Shown here: piece after piece, positions 5,494-11,890 of the stretch
Position numbering within the stretch: position 1 is the first letter of the stretch
Layout: each line of letters starts with the position of its first letter
From: CAYFWF01 sp964346815
GTDB taxonomy: Bacteria > Acidobacteriota > Aminicenantia > Aminicenantales > Aminicenantaceae
NCBI GenBank assembly: GCA_964346815.1
Contig: CAYFWF010000014.1
Span: 1 to 12,078 of the forward strand
DNA length: 12,078 nt
Direction: 5' to 3'
Notes under the pieces: generated by a model
The model's database searches: none
The model's input: the letters and a program-made list of their open reading frames with translations, nothing else
Told to the model about the DNA's origin: nothing
Program-made: the position numbers and the translations under genes

Positions 5494-5991
5494 CTACTTT
5501 TCCTGTTTGGATTTGCTGTAGTGATCTACCACCAGCTTCACCCCGACCACTAACACGGCAAAAGGAATCAGAAATTCAAAGACGGTGTCGTAACTCATGA
5601 GCTCGAAATTGGCGAATAAGAGGAAAATTCCCAGGGCGATCAAAACGATTCCCCAGAAGATCGAACCGGTTTTAACGAATTCCGGGACTTCCTCGACTTC
5701 GACGATATCTTCTTCCCCTTGGAGAACCCTCCGGTTGATCCGGCCTGCAGTCTGTACGGCGTCAAAAAGCTGATAGAAATAAAAGCCGCCAAGCATGAGG
5801 CCGAGAAAAGGCTGGCCTGCATCTCCTTGTGCATTGAGTGTGACCAAACCCGCGAAGACAAAGAAAAAGACCAAAGCTTTGCGGTATTGGTTGTTGTAAA
5901 GCTGTCCGGCACCGAATGGAAAAAAGAAGGCCAGAACTCCTGCCAGAAAGGTCGATTTAGGGGGTTTTTTTACCACAACTTTCTCTTCCAT
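5494..5991 (-). CDS. TM2 domain fused to a LiaI/LiaF-type transmembrane region
   Basis: A 165-residue integral membrane protein. Residues 14-80 fit a TM2-type domain: the first helix F-L-A-G-V-L-A-F-F-F-P-F-G-A-G-Q-L-Y-N is followed by Y-R-K-A and a second helix, then a third hydrophobic segment at 62-80. An acidic linker (G-E-E-D-I-V-E-V-E-E-V-P-E) spans about 92-104. Residues 109-155 hold two more helices of the LiaI-LiaF type (G-S-I-F-W-G-I-V-L-I-A-L-G-I-F-L-L-F-A-N). GGAGGT 5 nt before the ATG supports the start. It follows the anti-sigma gene by 14 nt and precedes the small LiaI-type gene by 11 nt. Known relatives act in cell-envelope stress modules; the exact function is unknown. Confidence 0.82.
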   Translation of the reverse strand: MEEKVVVKKPPKSTFLAGVLAFFFPFGAGQLYNNQYRKALVFFFVFAGLVTLNAQGDAGQPFLGLMLGGFYFYQLFDAVQTAGRINRRVLQGEEDIVEVEEVPEFVKTGSIFWGIVLIALGIFLLFANFELMSYDTVFEFLIPFAVLVVGVKLVVDHYSKSKQEK

Positions 5992-6005
5992 GTTATACCT
6001 CCATT

Positions 6006-6518
6006 TTATGTGTTCGTTTGTTTATCCTCATTTCCTCTAAAAGGCTTTGAATTTTTTATGGAAACGAGAAGATTATCCTTATACTCATTCAATGAGTGAG
6101 TGATCGATTCTGCTTCGGCATACAGCTTTTCGACTTTGCTGTATCCGATGTGGAGCTGGCGTTCCACGGCTCTATCGATAACGCTCCTGTCCGGATGGAA
6201 CATATAGAATGAAACGATGACGAGTAAGATCGTAGCCGCCGCCATGACAGGCTGAAAAGAGGGACGAAGCAGAAAATCGTAAACCATGCTGAATTTTTTC
6301 TTTTTCTGAGGGAGATCGTAGAGTTTTTCGGCCAGATCTTTACTGACTTCGAACTCCGGGAGCGAAGCCAGCGATGATCGGGCCTCTTCCATATAAGACA
6401 ACAGCTCCGCACAGCTCCGGCAGGACCGGAGATGCTCTTCTATGGTTCGTTTTTCTTCCAGAGTGAGTTCATCCTCTAAATAAGGAGATAAGAGGTCCTC
6501 GATTCTGTCACATTCCAT
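6006..6518 (-). CDS. Anti-sigma factor, zinc-finger (zf-HC2) type with one transmembrane helix
   Basis: A 170-residue protein starting at ATG 6518 (M-E-C-D-R-I-E-D-L-L). The frame extends upstream to 6629, but that part overlaps the sigma gene and lacks family features. AAGGAG 7 nt before ATG 6518 and the family N-terminus settle the start. The ZAS motif H-x3-C-x2-C is present as H29, C33 and C36, the usual sigma-binding zinc site. A transmembrane helix lies at about 90-107, leaving about 60 residues outside the cytoplasm. The gene overlaps the end of the sigma gene by 11 bp, implying translational coupling. By family rule it should hold the ECF sigma factor at the membrane until an envelope signal releases it. 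The external part resembles no known sensor domain that I can name. Confidence 0.9.
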   Translation of the reverse strand: MECDRIEDLLSPYLEDELTLEEKRTIEEHLRSCRSCAELLSYMEEARSSLASLPEFEVSKDLAEKLYDLPQKKKKFSMVYDFLLRPSFQPVMAAATILLVIVSFYMFHPDRSVIDRAVERQLHIGYSKVEKLYAEAESITHSLNEYKDNLLVSIKNSKPFRGNEDKQTNT

Positions 6519-7068
6519 TGCCTTTCTCCTTTTTTTCTTTGAGGATTTTTGCCAGTTGGAGTCTTCCTCTGTTAACCCGGGACTTGACCGTTCCCAGAGG
6601 AAGCTCCATGATCTCGGCGATCTCTTCATATTTTTTTCCTTGAATATCCCTCAGGATAACGGCCATCCTGATTTCTGAGGATAGATATTTGAAGCCTTCC
6701 CAGACGATTTTTTTGCTTTCCTGGACTAAAACGCTTTCCTCAGGACTGGAGCCTGTTCCTGCCGAGAGATAATGCTCGTCGAATTCATCCCGGGATTTTT
6801 TCTCCCACTTCGTCTTCCGGTATTGGTCGATCAGATGATTTCTGGCCAGAGTGAGGAGCCATGCAGTGAAATTTTTCTCGAAATCGTATTTTGTTATCGA
6901 ATTGTAAAGCTTCAGAAAGATATCTTGGGTCAGATCTTCTGCCTCTTCATAGCTGCCGGCGAACTGATAAGCGAGGTTGAAAACCCTTTTGGAGTAAGCA
7001 TTAACCAGCATTTGCCAGGCTCCTTCTTTGCCTTCTGTACATTCTCGAACAATCCTTTCTATTTGCAC
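6508..7068 (-). CDS. ECF-family RNA polymerase sigma factor
   Basis: A 186-residue sigma-70 family protein containing only regions 2 and 4, as in ECF (RpoE/SigW-like) factors. Region 2 spans about 21-87, including Y-E-E-A-E-D-L-T-Q-D-I-F (40-51) and F-T-A-W-L-L-T-L-A-R-N (67-77). Region 4 spans about 122-173, with the helix-turn-helix Y-E-E-I-A-E-I-M-E-L-P-L-G-T-V-K-S-R (147-164). The listed start is GTG 7068, which preserves the first helix (I-E-R-I-V-R-E-C-T-E-G). Its stop is followed by an 11-bp overlap with the anti-sigma gene. An internal ATG at residue 20 has a better ribosome binding site (AAGGAG, 8 nt) but would delete that helix. The gene heads a five-gene operon and has an ECF-type promoter just upstream, so it is probably autoregulated. 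Confidence 0.95.
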   Translation of the reverse strand: MQIERIVRECTEGKEGAWQMLVNAYSKRVFNLAYQFAGSYEEAEDLTQDIFLKLYNSITKYDFEKNFTAWLLTLARNHLIDQYRKTKWEKKSRDEFDEHYLSAGTGSSPEESVLVQESKKIVWEGFKYLSSEIRMAVILRDIQGKKYEEIAEIMELPLGTVKSRVNRGRLQLAKILKEKKEKGNGM

Positions 7069-7082
7069 TATTCACACCTTGA

Positions 7083-7110
7083 TAGACGATAGCTGGTGAA
7101 GAAAAGTTCC
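7083..7110 (-). promoter_or_regulatory. Candidate ECF-type autoregulatory promoter
   Basis: On the minus strand, GGAACTT (7110 down to 7104) and CGTCTA (7088 down to 7083) are separated by 15 nt. GGAACTT is the classic ECF -35 and the -10 resembles those read by SigE/SigW-type factors. The pair points at the sigma gene. Transcription would start near 7075-7077, only about 7-9 nt before the GTG at 7068, so the leader would be very short. Motif match is strong; activity is inferred. Confidence 0.65.
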
Positions 7111-7338
7111 GCCTCCTCATTCTATTTTCGTGGATAAAATCTGTCAATCTCGAGCTCCTCACCGGAACAGCCATTAGTGAATGTCGTGGCGAGGGAAGCG
7201 CAGCCATCTCAATATGTTACCGATTATTCTTGACTCGAAGAGGAATATATGCCACGATAATTGGTCAAATTAAATATATTTTTTCATTCAATTGTTCATG
7301 TCTTTTCAACACTTTTTACTTCAATAGGGAGGCACTAA
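7111..7338. other. Divergent intergenic region between the ECF operon and the HMG-CoA synthase operon
   Basis: No gene was recognised here. The part next to the synthase gene (about 7255-7325) is very AT-rich. A TTGACT at 7230-7235 could be a -35 box for the plus-strand operon, but no good -10 occurs at the usual distance, the nearest being GATAAT at 7256 after 20 nt. The synthase ribosome binding site is GGGAGG just before 7339. Confidence 0.3.
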
Positions 7339-8385
7339 ATGGAAGGTATTGTTGGATACGGTGCGTGTATTCCCCGAAATCGCATCAAAGTGGAAGAGAT
7401 CGCCAAAGTATGGGGAGCAGATGCACCCAGCTACAAGAGAGGCCTGATGCTGGAAGAGAAATCCGTTCCTTCTCCAGACCAGGATACCATTACCATGTCG
7501 GTTGAGGCGTCGAAAAATGCACTGAAAAGGGCAAAGGTCAATCCGGCAGATATCGGAGCTGTCTACATCGGGTCAGAATCCCACCCTTATGCCGTAAAGC
7601 CGAGTGGAACCGTGCTGGCTGAAGCTCTCGGAGCCACCCCTGAGGCACACACGGCTGACTTCGAATTTGCCTGTAAAGCGGGAACAGAGGGCATGTTCGT
7701 CGCCCTGAGCTTGGTCAAAGCAGGAGAGGTGAAGTATGGCCTGGCTGTCGGAGCTGACACATCCCAGGGAGCACCTGGCGATGCTCTGGAGTATTCGGCT
7801 GCAGCCGGAGCAGCGGCTTTTATCTTCGGTCAGGAGAACATAGTGGCTAAGGCTGTCACATCCTATGCATATATGACGGATACTCCTGATTTCTGGAGAA
7901 GGGAATACCAGTACTATCCTCAGCATGGAGGCCGGTTCACCGGCGATCCGGCTTATTTCAAACACATCATGGGAGCAGCCCGAGGAATCATGGAAAAAGC
8001 AGGAATGAAGCCCGCAGATTTTAGCTATGTCATTTTCCATCAGCCCAACGGTAAATTTCCCTTTCGCGTAGGTAAGATGCTGGGATTCGAGAAGGAGCAG
8101 ATCGAGCCTGGATGGCTGGTCAACAAGTTGGGCAACACATACTCCGGGTCATCTCCTTTGGGATTGACCGCGACTTTGGATATATCCAGGCCCGGGGATA
8201 TGATCCTGATCGTCTCCTACGGATCGGGTGCCGGATCAGATGCGTTTATTTTCGAGGTCACAGAACGGATCGACCAGGTAAGGGATTTGGCTCCCAAAAC
8301 GAGAGATTTGCTGGAACGGAACATAAAATACCTTGAGTATGGTGAATATGCCAAGTTCCGCCACAAAATCAGGAAAGCAGATTAG
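7339..8385 (+). CDS. Archaeal-type hydroxymethylglutaryl-CoA synthase
   Basis: A 348-residue thiolase-superfamily enzyme of the archaeal HMG-CoA synthase class, which condenses acetyl-CoA with acetoacetyl-CoA to HMG-CoA. The catalytic triad can be placed: E80 in G-S-E-S-H-P, the acyl-accepting C112 in F-E-F-A-C-K-A-G-T-E, and H234 in I-F-H-Q-P-N-G-K-F-P. N276 of G-N-T-Y-S-G-S-S-P-L follows in the usual place. The length is typical of archaeal enzymes and shorter than bacterial MvaS or eukaryotic types. GGGAGG precedes the ATG. It begins an operon with a thiolase (12 nt on) and a DUF35 protein, the same trio that forms a channelling complex in archaea. In a bacterium this may reflect transfer from archaea. 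The direction of flux (mevalonate supply, branched acyl-CoA synthesis or leucine breakdown) is not decided by the sequence. Confidence 0.93.
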   Translation: MEGIVGYGACIPRNRIKVEEIAKVWGADAPSYKRGLMLEEKSVPSPDQDTITMSVEASKNALKRAKVNPADIGAVYIGSESHPYAVKPSGTVLAEALGATPEAHTADFEFACKAGTEGMFVALSLVKAGEVKYGLAVGADTSQGAPGDALEYSAAAGAAAFIFGQENIVAKAVTSYAYMTDTPDFWRREYQYYPQHGGRFTGDPAYFKHIMGAARGIMEKAGMKPADFSYVIFHQPNGKFPFRVGKMLGFEKEQIEPGWLVNKLGNTYSGSSPLGLTATLDISRPGDMILIVSYGSGAGSDAFIFEVTERIDQVRDLAPKTRDLLERNIKYLEYGEYAKFRHKIRKAD

Positions 8386-8397
8386 GAGGAGGACAGC

Positions 8398-9552
8398 ATG
8401 AGAGATGTAGCAGTCATCGGTACAGGAATGACCAAATGGGGGGAGCTGTGGGAGAAATCCCTCAGGACGATTTTTGTCGAGACAGCTCTCCTGGCGATGG
8501 ATGATGCAGGGATCGATCGGATCGACTCCATGTATGTTGGCTCCATGTCGTCTGGCCTGTTTGTCGGTCAAGAACACATAGCTTCTCTATTAGCCGATTA
8601 TCTCGGCCAGACGCCGGTTCCGGCGACCCGGATTGAAACCGCCTGTGCCTCCGGAGGGCTGGCATTCAGACTGGGATTGATGGAGGTGGCCTCAGGAATG
8701 AGTGACCTGGTTCTGGTAGGCGGGATCGAAAAGATGACCGATGTCAATGGTTATGAAGCGACCTATGCTCTGGGGACAGCGGCGGATCAGGAATATGAAG
8801 GATACCACGGAATCACGTTTCCGGGACTTTATGCCTTGATGGCAAGAGCCCACATGGAAAAATACGGAACGACCCGGGAACAGCTGGCCATGGTAGCGGT
8901 GAAAAATCACCGGAATGGAGCCAAAAATCCATTGGCCCAATTCCCGTTCGAGGTCACGGTGGAGGGCGTGATCAATTCGGTAATGGTGGCAGATCCGTTG
9001 AGGATCTTGGATTGTTCCCCCATAACGGATGGAGCAGCCGCTGTGATCATTTGTCCAGTAGAGAAAGCCAAGGAAATGGGAAAACCCGTAGTCAAAGTCA
9101 TCGGGAGCGGCCACGCCACGGACAAAATCGCACTGAGCTCGCGCAAGGATGTCACCTGGCTCGAAGCCACCTATCAAGCAGGAAAAAAAGCCTATGAAAT
9201 GGCAGGAAAGAATCCGGACGACATCGATGTGCTGGAGGTCCATGACTGTTTCACCATCGCAGAGATCTGTGTGATGGAGTCTCTGGGAATGGTCGAAAAA
9301 GGACAGGGCGGAAAAGCAGTCGAGGAAGGGCTGACATCGCTCGACGGCAAAATCCCGATCAATACGAGCGGCGGTCTGAAATCCAAAGGACATCCTGTGG
9401 GTGCCACAGGCGTTGCTCAAATCATCGAAGTGGTCAAACAGCTTCGGGGAGACGCCGGAGAAAGACAGGTGAAGGATGCACGCATCGGCATGACTCAAAA
9501 CATGGGCGGAAGCGGCGGAAGCACGGTCGTGCACATTTTCGAAAGAGAATAA
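8398..9552 (+). CDS. SCP2-type thiolase (acetyl-CoA C-acetyltransferase)
   Basis: A 384-residue thiolase of the SCP2/archaeal class. The nucleophilic cysteine is C83 in E-T-A-C-A-S-G-G. The H-D-C-F motif (282-285), diagnostic of SCP2-type thiolases, is present, as is G-H-P-V-G-A-T-G with H332. The C-terminal cysteine-glycine motif of classical thiolases is replaced by N-M-G-G-S-G-G, as usual in this class, where C284 is thought to be the second catalytic cysteine. In archaeal operons of this composition the enzyme makes acetoacetyl-CoA from two acetyl-CoA and passes it directly to HMG-CoA synthase. AGGAGGAGG precedes the ATG. It lies 12 nt after the synthase and 14 nt before the DUF35 gene, so the three are surely co-transcribed. 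Confidence 0.92.
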   Translation: MRDVAVIGTGMTKWGELWEKSLRTIFVETALLAMDDAGIDRIDSMYVGSMSSGLFVGQEHIASLLADYLGQTPVPATRIETACASGGLAFRLGLMEVASGMSDLVLVGGIEKMTDVNGYEATYALGTAADQEYEGYHGITFPGLYALMARAHMEKYGTTREQLAMVAVKNHRNGAKNPLAQFPFEVTVEGVINSVMVADPLRILDCSPITDGAAAVIICPVEKAKEMGKPVVKVIGSGHATDKIALSSRKDVTWLEATYQAGKKAYEMAGKNPDDIDVLEVHDCFTIAEICVMESLGMVEKGQGGKAVEEGLTSLDGKIPINTSGGLKSKGHPVGATGVAQIIEVVKQLRGDAGERQVKDARIGMTQNMGGSGGSTVVHIFERE

Positions 9553-9566
9553 GGAAGGAGGATCAA

Positions 9567-9971
9567 ATGCCTACGCCATCGAGATATTGGAGAGAGATTC
9601 CTCAAAGATACAGGTTCGAAGCCAACCAGTGCAAGAAATGCGGGACGAAATTTTTCCCTCCTCGACTCGTCTGTTCGGAATGCAAAAGCCAGGAACTGGA
9701 GCGAGCCAAGCTGGCCGAAAAGGGAAAGGTCCTTACCTACACCATTATCCGGGTTCCTCCCCATCAATTCGCGGATCAGGCCCCGTATGCTGTGGGGATA
9801 GCCGAATTGGATGACGGCGTGAAACTGACTGCACAGATCGTGGATTGTGGATTCGAGGATATCAGGATCGGGATGCCGGTCAAGCTGGAATTCCGTAAGG
9901 TCTTTCAAGAGGGAGAATCGGGCATTCTCTGTTACGGATACAAGTTCGTCCCGAACGAGGGGGATTCTTAA
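9567..9971 (+). CDS. DUF35 zinc-ribbon/OB-fold protein, acyl-CoA-binding partner
   Basis: A 134-residue protein with a rubredoxin-like zinc ribbon (C22-x2-C25 and C36-x2-C39 in C-K-K-C-G and C-S-E-C-K) followed by an OB-fold half (about 50-130) with G-K-V-L-T-Y-T-I-I and A-P-Y-A-V-G-I-A-E-L. This is the DUF35 family. In archaea the protein bridges thiolase and HMG-CoA synthase and holds the CoA pantetheine arm in a shared site, so unfavourable acetoacetyl-CoA is pulled forward. The ribosome binding site AAGGAGG lies just before the ATG. It is the last gene of the operon, with a likely terminator about 55 nt after the stop. All four zinc ligands are intact. Confidence 0.92.
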   Translation: MPTPSRYWREIPQRYRFEANQCKKCGTKFFPPRLVCSECKSQELERAKLAEKGKVLTYTIIRVPPHQFADQAPYAVGIAELDDGVKLTAQIVDCGFEDIRIGMPVKLEFRKVFQEGESGILCYGYKFVPNEGDS

Positions 9972-10025
9972 AGACCGCTTTCAGGGATTATAACTCCTAG
10001 TTATAGAGAACGCAAAAAAGGCTCT

Positions 10026-10055
10026 AAACTTTGCTGGAAGCAAAGTTTTATTTTA
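10026..10055 (+). terminator. Probable intrinsic terminator of the HMG-CoA synthase operon
   Basis: AAACTTTGCT (10026-10035) and AGCAAAGTTT (10039-10048) are perfect 10-bp arms around a GGA loop, followed by TATTTTA. The stem is AT-rich and the T-run is interrupted, so termination may be partial, but position and shape fit the end of the three-gene operon. Confidence 0.55.
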
Positions 10056-10187
10056 GAAATTGTTGATCGACCAGTGATGTGTACTTTCGGGTATCATATG
10101 GAGAGGGCCGTGCTTCGCTCGTCGTGACATTCTCCTTGGGCGATTTTATGCGATTTCTAGCTTTTGCTGCCTGACTGGCATATAATG

Positions 10188-10253
10188 AACCTGAATTATT
10201 CTCGAGTGAAGGTTGCTGCAAAGGTGCGAAGTGAATTATGAATGATTCAGGTT
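10188..10253. repeat. Long inverted repeat upstream of the carboxylase gene
   Basis: AACCTGAATTATTC (10188-10201) and GAATGATTCAGGTT (10240-10253) are inverted repeats matching at 13 of 14 positions, separated by 38 nt. The left arm starts directly after the TATAAT at 10181 and the right arm ends 27 nt before the ATG. The pair could be two operator half-sites, a leader hairpin, or terminal repeats of a tiny non-coding mobile element. Confidence 0.5.
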
Positions 10254-10280
10254 AATATACTCTTTTGGGAGTTATGATAC

Positions 10281-11888
10281 ATGTACAGAATCGAAAGCAA
10301 GGTGGATGCCAAGAGCAAGCAATTCAAAGAAAATTATGAAAGTCTGAAAAGGGAAGTCGAAACCTACAAAGAAAGGCTGAGTCAGATTCAAGAGGGAGGT
10401 CCGAAGAAATACAGGGATCTGCACAAGTCAAGAGAGAAACTGCTGGTCAGAGAAAGGTTGGAGAAACTTTTCGATAAAAACACCCCCTTTCTCGAACTCA
10501 GTCCTTTAGCGGCATATGGCCTGTATGACAACGAAGCACCCAGTGCGGGTATGGTCACCGGGATAGGAGTGGTCCACGGCAGAGAGGTCCTTGTCGTCGC
10601 CAATGATGCTACGGTAAAGGGAGGGACCTATTTCCCCATGACCATCAAGAAACACATCCGTGCCCAGCAGGTTGCCCTGGAGAATCGCCTGCCATGTATC
10701 TATCTGGTCGATTCCGGTGGGATATTTCTGCCGCTTCAGGCCGGCACTTTTCCGGATAAGGAGCATTTCGGCCGCATCTTCTATAACCAGGCCAGACTCT
10801 CCGGTCTGGGCATTCCCCAGATTTCCATCGTGATGGGTTCGTGCACGGCAGGAGGCGCATATGTCCCGGCTATGAGTGATGAAACCGTGATCGTCAGGCA
10901 GCAGGGCACCATCTTCATCGGAGGGCCTCCTCTGGTCAAGGCGGCCACCGGGGTGGATGTTACTGACGAGGAACTGGGAGGCGCAGATGTCCACTGCCGT
11001 ATTTCTGGAGTGTCTGACTATTACGCCCAGAATGATTCCCATGCCCTCGAAATCGCTCGAAACATCGTCGAAACGTTGGATCCGCCCAAAAAATTCGAGC
11101 TGGACATCAGCGAGCCTGAAGATCCTTATTATGATCCTGAGGAAATCTATGGAATCGTTCCTCAAGACACCCGGAAACCCTACGATTTCCGCGAGGTCAT
11201 CGCTCGGATCGTAGACGGCAGCCGGTTTCAAGAGTTCAAGGAGCTCTACGGACAGACAATAGTGTGCGGATTTGCCCACATTATGGGCTATCCCGTAGGC
11301 ATTTTGGCCAACAATGGTGTCCTGTTCTCCGAAAGCTCGCTCAAGGGAGCCCATTTCGTGACGCTCTGTTCCATGCGGAAGATTCCCTTGATCTTCTTCC
11401 AGAACATCACGGGTTTTATCGTAGGCAAACAGTACGAGCATGGTGGGATTGCCAAGGATGGCGCCAAGCTGGTCCATGCCGTAGCCAACGCGGATGTGCC
11501 CAAGTTTACGGTGATCGTCGGTGCCTCCAACGGTGCCGGCAATTATGCCATGTGCGGACGGGCTTATGAACCCCGGCTGCTCTGGATGTGGCCCAATGCT
11601 CGGATCAGCGTGATGGGAGGTGAACAGGCAGCGAATGTCCTGGTAACGGTCAAAGTGAAAAGGCTGAAGGCCCAGGGGAAAAAGATGACCGAACAAGAGA
11701 TTCAAAAGATGCGGGAACCTATCCTGGAAAAATATGAACACGAGGCCAGCCCGTATTTCAGTACGGCCAGGCTCTGGGACGATGGCATTATCGATCCCCT
11801 GGAGACACGGCAGGCTCTTGCTCTGGGCATATCCATGAGTCTGAACGCTCCCATCCCGGACTACAAGGTGGGCATCTTCAGGATGTGA
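10281..11888 (+). CDS. liuB: 3-Methylcrotonyl-CoA carboxylase beta subunit (carboxyltransferase)
   Basis: A 535-residue biotin-dependent carboxyltransferase. It resembles the MCC beta subunit more than propionyl-CoA or acetyl-CoA carboxylases. Marker stretches include N-D-A-T-V-K-G-G (108-115), N-R-L-P-C-I-Y-L-V-D-S-G-G (135-147), the oxyanion-hole motif G-S-C-T-A-G-G-A-Y-V-P-A (186-197), G-A-G-N-Y-A-M-C-G-R-A-Y (418-429), N-A-R-I-S-V-M-G-G-E-Q-A (439-450) and the C-terminal G-I-F-R-M. It should move CO2 between biotin and 3-methylcrotonyl-CoA, giving 3-methylglutaconyl-CoA, with a separate biotin carboxylase/carrier subunit that is not in this window. The N-terminus has an extra charged helix. 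GGGAG lies 9 nt before the ATG. A hydratase gene starts 2 nt after the stop, as in leucine-utilisation clusters. Geranyl-CoA carboxylase is the main alternative. Confidence 0.9.
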   Translation: MYRIESKVDAKSKQFKENYESLKREVETYKERLSQIQEGGPKKYRDLHKSREKLLVRERLEKLFDKNTPFLELSPLAAYGLYDNEAPSAGMVTGIGVVHGREVLVVANDATVKGGTYFPMTIKKHIRAQQVALENRLPCIYLVDSGGIFLPLQAGTFPDKEHFGRIFYNQARLSGLGIPQISIVMGSCTAGGAYVPAMSDETVIVRQQGTIFIGGPPLVKAATGVDVTDEELGGADVHCRISGVSDYYAQNDSHALEIARNIVETLDPPKKFELDISEPEDPYYDPEEIYGIVPQDTRKPYDFREVIARIVDGSRFQEFKELYGQTIVCGFAHIMGYPVGILANNGVLFSESSLKGAHFVTLCSMRKIPLIFFQNITGFIVGKQYEHGGIAKDGAKLVHAVANADVPKFTVIVGASNGAGNYAMCGRAYEPRLLWMWPNARISVMGGEQAANVLVTVKVKRLKAQGKKMTEQEIQKMREPILEKYEHEASPYFSTARLWDDGIIDPLETRQALALGISMSLNAPIPDYKVGIFRM

Positions 11889-11890
11889 AT

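Larger units (their letters stand above)
9972..10280. other. Intergenic region between the DUF35 and carboxylase genes
   Basis: This 309-bp stretch has no recognisable gene. In order it holds a stem-loop probably terminating the upstream operon (10026-10048), a GCTTCGCTCGTCGTGAC phrase (10112) similar to one near 3817, a TATAAT hexamer at 10181-10186 that may be the -10 of a promoter for the carboxylase gene but lacks a good -35, and a long inverted repeat (10188-10253). The carboxylase ribosome binding site GGGAG lies 9 nt before 10281. Confidence 0.5.

Noticed and set aside
6519..6629. Upstream extension of the anti-sigma reading frame
   Set aside because: It overlaps the sigma gene, encodes a random-looking basic peptide, and the family N-terminus with a good ribosome binding site begins at 6518.
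7164..7190. Second ECF-like promoter (GGAACAG ... GTCG) pointing toward the HMG-CoA synthase operon
   Set aside because: The distance between boxes is too short and no match to the CGTCTA -10 occurs at 15-16 nt.
7001..7207. Minus-strand frame of 68 codons overlapping the sigma gene start
   Set aside because: It overlaps the sigma gene and its promoter in another frame, and its composition is non-protein-like.
7230..7261. TTGACT with GATAAT as a housekeeping promoter for the HMG-CoA synthase operon
   Set aside because: The spacer is 20 nt and no acceptable -10 occurs at 16-18 nt. It is mentioned only as a weak candidate.
8692..9534. Minus-strand open frame of 280 codons opposite the thiolase gene
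   Set aside because: It is antisense to a thiolase with all catalytic motifs intact, and its composition is typical of a shadow frame.
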